This document shows positions 60,717 through 64,000 of a stretch of 64,000 nucleotides of DNA, piece after piece. The translations under genes were made by a program, and so were the position numbers. The notes beneath the pieces were generated by a model that worked only from the letters and a program-made list of their open reading frames with translations, had not been told where the DNA came from and searched no databases. Source of the stretch: DAHUXD01 sp963805495 (GTDB lineage Bacteria; Acidobacteriota; Thermoanaerobaculia; UBA5066; Gp7-AA6). Position 1 is the stretch's first letter; the number at the start of each line of letters is the position of its first letter. Location: NCBI GenBank assembly GCA_963805495.1, contig CAWDUQ010000001.1, forward strand, positions 496,001 through 560,000, written 5' to 3'.

Positions 60717-62684
60717 ATGAACCGCCACCTTCGAAAGATTCTCGGGACGGGAGCGCTGATTCTTGCAATCGCTTCGCCGGGCATGGTGCTCGCGCAGGCC
60801 AACGACGAGCCTCTCAAGAACTGGACGGCGCCGGCCTACTGGCAGGCGGGTGAATCGGCCGCGAACGATGGCGGCCTCAGGACGAAGGCGCAGTCGGTCG
60901 GTGCCGTCGACAGCACGCCGCTGCCGTTCGTCGCCCTGAGCCCGTGCCGGCTCGCGGACACGCGCGTGGAGAACGGGTTCCCGCCGCCCTACGGCCCCCC
61001 TTCGATGTCGCCGGGCGTGACCCGCGACTTCGTGGTCGCCGGCGAGTGCGGCGTGCCGGTCGGCGCCACGGCCGTGTCGTTCAACTTCACCGTCGTCCGG
61101 ACGCTCGGCCTCGGATACCTGGCGACCTACCCGGAGGGCGAAACGTGGCCGGGGACGTCGACCCTCAACTACGTCACCGGGCAGATCGTCGCCAACAACG
61201 CGGTCGTCGCGCTCGGAGCGACGGGCGCGGTGACCGCTTTCGTCGCGGGCGCGCAGGCCGACCTGATCATCGACATCAACGGCTACTACGGCGGCACGCT
61301 CGTGACTTCGATCAACGGGCTCGACGGAGACGTGACGCTCGCGGCCGGCGACAACGTGACCATTACGCCGTCGGGCAACACGCTCACCGTGGCTGCGTCC
61401 CCGATTCCGGGACCTCCCGGACCTACGGGACCCCAGGGCCCCGCGGGTCCCGATGGTTCCCAGGGTCCGGTCGGTCCGATGGGCCCGGTCGGTCCTCAGG
61501 GACCGACGGGGGCGGATGGTGCGCAGGGCGCGATTGGACCGCAGGGCGCGTCGATGAGCTTCCAGGGTGCGTGGGATGGCGGAACGACGTACGCCACGCT
61601 CGACTCGGTGTCGTTTGGCGGATCGAGCTACGTTTCGCTGGTCGACTCGAACACGGGCAACTCGCCCGACGTGAGCCCCGCGGAGTGGGGCCTGATCGCA
61701 GAGAAGGGTGCAGACGGCGCGACGGGCGCCGATGGTGCACAGGGTCCGGTGGGCCCCGACGGTCCGCAGGGTCCCGCGGGTCCGCAGGGCTCGACGGGAG
61801 CCACGGGAGCCACGGGAGCTACGGGAGCCCAGGGTCCGATCGGTCCTCAGGGACCGACGGGGGCGGATGGTGCGCAGGGCGCGATTGGGCCTCAGGGCGC
61901 GTCGATGAGCTTCCAGGGTGCGTGGGATGGCGGAACGACGTACGCCACGCTCGACTCGGTGTCGTTGGGCGGGTCGAGCTACGTTTCGCTGGTCGACTCG
62001 AACACGGGCAACTCGCCCGACGTGAGCCCCGCGGAGTGGGGCCTGATCGCCGAGAAGGGTGCCGACGGCGCCGCGGGCGCCGATGGTGCCCAGGGTCCGG
62101 CGGGTCCCGACGGGCCTCAGGGCGCGACTGGCGCCACGGGTGCGACGGGTGCGACGGGTGCGCAGGGTCCCCCGGGCGCGGCCGGTGCCACGGGTGCGAC
62201 GGGTGCTCAGGGCCCGATCGGCCCGGTCGGGCCGCAGGGTCCCATCGGCCCTCAGGGGCCCCAGGGTGATCCGGGACCCGCCGGCACCGGCGCCGCGGTG
62301 TTCTCGAGCCGGCACTCCTTCGATCTCGGCAACAGTGCGGGAAGCCGTTACTTCAGCCCGATCCACGTCGACGACTCAGGGACGGAGTCCTTCGGCGTCC
62401 TCGGCGTCGTGCCGACGGCGTGCACGATGAGCACGCTCGTTGTCCGGGTCAGCAGCACCTTCGACGTCGGAGTAACCGGAACGTTCACGCTCCGCAAGGG
62501 CTCGTCGCTCGCGAGCATGGCCGACACGGCGATCACGTGCGCCGTCACGGGCGCCGTGCCCACGTGCACCGGCACCGGCTCGGTCTCGATGAATGCGACC
62601 GATCTCTTCGGACTGCGACTCGACTACACCTCCGGATCGACCGGCAGCAGCGACTATTTCCTCATCTCACTCGCCTGCCAGTAG
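60717..62684 (+). CDS. Exported collagen-like (Gly-X-Y) surface protein
   Basis: A 655-residue protein from ATG 60717 behind GGAAGGAG. Signal peptide 1-27 (ending MVLAQA). Residues about 60-190 form a globular domain (FVALSPCRLADTRV... DLIIDINGYYG) that recurs as an N-terminal module of exported proteins. Gly-X-Y collagen-like tracts follow between about 225 and 520, rich in GPQGP, GATGATGAT and GADGAQG triplets. They are interrupted twice by a 50-residue Trp-containing module (SMSFQGAWDGGTTYATLDSV ... SPAEWGLIAEKG) that resembles carbohydrate-binding/tail-fibre modules. Residues about 525-655 look like a BclA-type C-terminal trimerisation beta-domain. It probably forms a trimeric fibre on the cell surface. 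A strong terminator follows. Confidence 0.85.
   Translation: MNRHLRKILGTGALILAIASPGMVLAQANDEPLKNWTAPAYWQAGESAANDGGLRTKAQSVGAVDSTPLPFVALSPCRLADTRVENGFPPPYGPPSMSPGVTRDFVVAGECGVPVGATAVSFNFTVVRTLGLGYLATYPEGETWPGTSTLNYVTGQIVANNAVVALGATGAVTAFVAGAQADLIIDINGYYGGTLVTSINGLDGDVTLAAGDNVTITPSGNTLTVAASPIPGPPGPTGPQGPAGPDGSQGPVGPMGPVGPQGPTGADGAQGAIGPQGASMSFQGAWDGGTTYATLDSVSFGGSSYVSLVDSNTGNSPDVSPAEWGLIAEKGADGATGADGAQGPVGPDGPQGPAGPQGSTGATGATGATGAQGPIGPQGPTGADGAQGAIGPQGASMSFQGAWDGGTTYATLDSVSLGGSSYVSLVDSNTGNSPDVSPAEWGLIAEKGADGAAGADGAQGPAGPDGPQGATGATGATGATGAQGPPGAAGATGATGAQGPIGPVGPQGPIGPQGPQGDPGPAGTGAAVFSSRHSFDLGNSAGSRYFSPIHVDDSGTESFGVLGVVPTACTMSTLVVRVSSTFDVGVTGTFTLRKGSSLASMADTAITCAVTGAVPTCTGTGSVSMNATDLFGLRLDYTSGSTGSSDYFLISLACQ
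61491..61747 (+). repeat. 257 bp internal direct repeat, copy 1
   Basis: Nearly identical to 61842-62098, 351 bases (117 codons) downstream and in frame. It encodes a Gly-X-Y tract plus the Trp-containing module. Confidence 0.88.
61842..62098 (+). repeat. 257 bp internal direct repeat, copy 2
   Basis: Second in-frame copy of 61491-61747, with a few silent or third-base changes, separated by a different Gly-X-Y tract (STGATGATGATGAQGPIG). Confidence 0.88.
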
Positions 62685-62704
62685 GCGGAATCGAGCGACT
62701 CACG

Positions 62705-62737
62705 AGGCCCGCCGCCCCATCGGGCGGCGGGCCTTTT
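62705..62737 (+). terminator. Rho-independent terminator
   Basis: AGGCCCGCCGCCC (62705-62717), a four-base loop and GGGCGGCGGGCCT, then a short T-run. A 13 bp GC-rich stem 20 bases after the collagen-like gene's stop. Confidence 0.85.
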
Positions 62738-62851
62738 CCATTGGAGCGGGTCGCCTGGCGTGTCGCCTCGGGGGGCGGGATAGTGTCGGCCGATGGCGAT
62801 GACGGCCTTCGACGAATCGCGAGCGGGTTCCGGGAGGTCGGTCCGAAGAGC

Positions 62852-63397
62852 ATGACTCTGACTTACGTTCTCGACCGCGACAACCGGGTCGTCTCCATCG
62901 AAGGGCCCTGGGACGAGTTCGCGCGAGCGAACGGAGCACCCGGCCTCACGCGTCAGCGCGTCATCGGCGCCCTGCTGCTCGATTTCGTCACCGGGTCCGC
63001 GGCCCGGGAGCTCGTCGGCCGTCTTTTCGAGATTGCCCGCATGGGACCCGTGCGGCCGCTTCCCTTTCGCTGCGATTCGCCCTCCCGCCGCCGCTTCCTG
63101 CGCCTCGAGCTTCGCGCGCAGCCGGACAGCGCGTTGCGCTGCGACTCGATCCTCGAGCGTGAAGAGGAACGGGCGTTTCAGCCCTTGCTCGACCCGACCT
63201 CGCCCCGGGGGGCGGAGCTGGTTGTCGTCTGCAGCTGGTGCAAGAAAGTCCGCCTCGAGGGGGGCCGCTGGGCGGAGATCGACGAGGCCGCGGCACCCCT
63301 CCAGCTCTTCAGTCGGCCGGAGATGCCGGCGGTGAGCCACGGGGTTTGCGAGCCCTGCGCGGAGGCCGTCCGAAAGGCCTCGCGGCCCGAAGACTGA
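62852..63397 (+). CDS. PAS-like protein with C-terminal CxxC...CxxC zinc-binding-type motif
   Basis: A 181-residue cytoplasmic protein from ATG 62852; the open frame upstream runs through the terminator of the previous gene. Residues about 1-105 have PAS-like features (YVLDRDNRVVSIEGPWDEFA). The C-terminal 60 residues carry CSWCKKVRLEGGRWAEIDE, a Ser-His-Gly-Val-Cys segment and Cys-Glu-Pro-Cys, the 'C-x-x-C-K-K-I-R...S-H-G-x-C-x-x-C' motif that ends many PAS/receiver signalling proteins and may bind zinc or a redox cofactor. No catalytic output is present, so it may be an adaptor. It is followed by the start of a membrane sensor gene. Confidence 0.7.
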   Translation: MTLTYVLDRDNRVVSIEGPWDEFARANGAPGLTRQRVIGALLLDFVTGSAARELVGRLFEIARMGPVRPLPFRCDSPSRRRFLRLELRAQPDSALRCDSILEREEERAFQPLLDPTSPRGAELVVVCSWCKKVRLEGGRWAEIDEAAAPLQLFSRPEMPAVSHGVCEPCAEAVRKASRPED

Positions 63398-63527
63398 GCT
63401 CTCGAGCCCCCGGGAAGACGGACTGGCCGGGCCCTGGCCACCGAAGCGATGCATTTGAATCAGCCGCGAACGGAGTTTCCGGGGCTACTCTTCGTTTGTG
63501 CACTCCCGCTGAGCGCCGCACGCTCGA

Positions 63528-64000
63528 ATGCCATCATTCGACGAGCGGAAGGACATTTACGGCAAGCCGTGGTTCTCGCGGATCGTTCTCGCTGTGTTCG
63601 GCGCGCTCCTGGCGTCGGTCGTGGCGTTTCAGGCCTTCGTCGCGATGCCGCGCGCGCGCGCGGAGGTGATCGAGCAATGGCGCGGCCGGCTCTCTGGAAT
63701 GGCGGACGATCGGCGGGCCGCCATCGAAAATTGGCTTGAGGCCGGCCTCAGCGACGCGGAAGCCGCCGCGGCGTTTCCGTCGGCCATCTCGCTCGGATCG
63801 AGTCCCGAGGCGCGGGAGCACTTTGGCCGGGTGCTTTCGGCGATCGCCCGCGCCAAGGGCTACGGCGGAGGCTGGGTCATCGGCCCCGGAGGTGAAATCG
63901 TGGTCGCGGCCGAGGGGAGCCAGTCGCCCGGCCAGGCGATTTTGAAGAAGCTCGCAGAGCGCATCGACGGCGGAGAGTCGGTGCTGGAGATGCGCGCTCC
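63528..64000 (+). CDS. Membrane sensor protein, N-terminal part (cut by window end)
   Basis: Open from ATG 63528 to the end of the window (157 residues visible). Residues about 18-42 form a transmembrane helix (IVLAVFGALLASVVAFQAFV). Then comes an extracytoplasmic segment with RAEVIEQWRGRLSGMADDRR, AAIENWLEAGL and GYGGGWVIGPGGEIVVAAEG, the layout of a Cache-like sensor domain that begins N-terminal membrane receptors (histidine kinases, GGDEF proteins or chemoreceptors). The output domain lies beyond the window, so the class of receptor cannot be given. Confidence 0.65.
   Translation, partial: MPSFDERKDIYGKPWFSRIVLAVFGALLASVVAFQAFVAMPRARAEVIEQWRGRLSGMADDRRAAIENWLEAGLSDAEAAAAFPSAISLGSSPEAREHFGRVLSAIARAKGYGGGWVIGPGGEIVVAAEGSQSPGQAILKKLAERIDGGESVLEMRA

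Noticed and set aside
58194..62366. About 1,390-codon minus-strand frame opposite the GGDEF and collagen-like genes
   Set aside because: It mirrors the Gly-X-Y repeats and GC-rich codons; no start context or domain, while the plus strand has signal peptides, GGEEF and collagen triplets.

Overview
The window is GC-rich (roughly two thirds G+C) and gene-dense, and looks like chromosome from an Acidobacteriota bacterium, possibly class Thermoanaerobaculia. That is inferred from the gene mix, not from a marker gene: serine/threonine kinases fused to TolB/PD40-type beta-propellers, exported S9, M16, M24 and M48 peptidases, a BNR-repeat 'VPS10/sortilin-like' exoprotein, Cys-rich S-layer-homology (SLH) repeats, and collagen-like surface protein. 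No rRNA is present. One tRNA-Arg (TCT) was found.

Region 1-1.2 kb holds the end of an RND (HAE1-type) efflux pump. Region 1.2-10.8 kb is an accessory island. A two-gene nucleotidyltransferase cassette is broken by a toxin-tail fragment, followed by an orphan immunity-like gene and three near-identical 5'-truncated Rhs modules. Two modules carry different C-terminal tips, each followed by a small candidate immunity gene. The third is internally deleted. An IS110-type transposase remnant and a short boundary repeat sit at module junctions. The island ends in two fossils abutting each other: a frameshifted glycosyltransferase and a TPR fragment. All three Rhs modules carry SLH repeats inserted in the Rhs core, and the next intact gene (11.3-13.5 kb) is an exported IPT/TIG protein ending in three SLH repeats of the same style.

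Region 13.8-20.7 kb has a GT-C-like membrane protein and a tightly overlapping minus-strand c-di-GMP/two-component cluster: EAL, receiver, histidine kinase, GGDEF-PilZ, then MerR. Region 20.8-35.7 kb has an exported protein of unknown function, a serine hydrolase, four kinase-propeller receptors with an APC permease among them, and four copies of a 165-185 bp repeat upstream of kinase starts; three lie in tandem and trap kinase 5' fragments. Region 35.7-50.8 kb is a run of exported hydrolases and peptidases, a TPR protein, a MITE-like element, a MetE-type domain protein and the BNR exoprotein.

Region 50.9-64 kb has the tRNA, an MFS/ChrB-type chromate-resistance pair, an MMPL-type RND transporter, a beta-propeller protein coupled to an HD-GYP response regulator, a Phd/YefM-like antitoxin beside a GAF-PAS-GGDEF cyclase, two exported surface proteins (one collagen-like with an internal 257 bp duplication), a Cys-motif signalling protein, and the start of a membrane sensor cut by the window edge. 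Signalling through c-di-GMP and Ser/Thr phosphorylation, together with surface and exported proteins, dominates the content.
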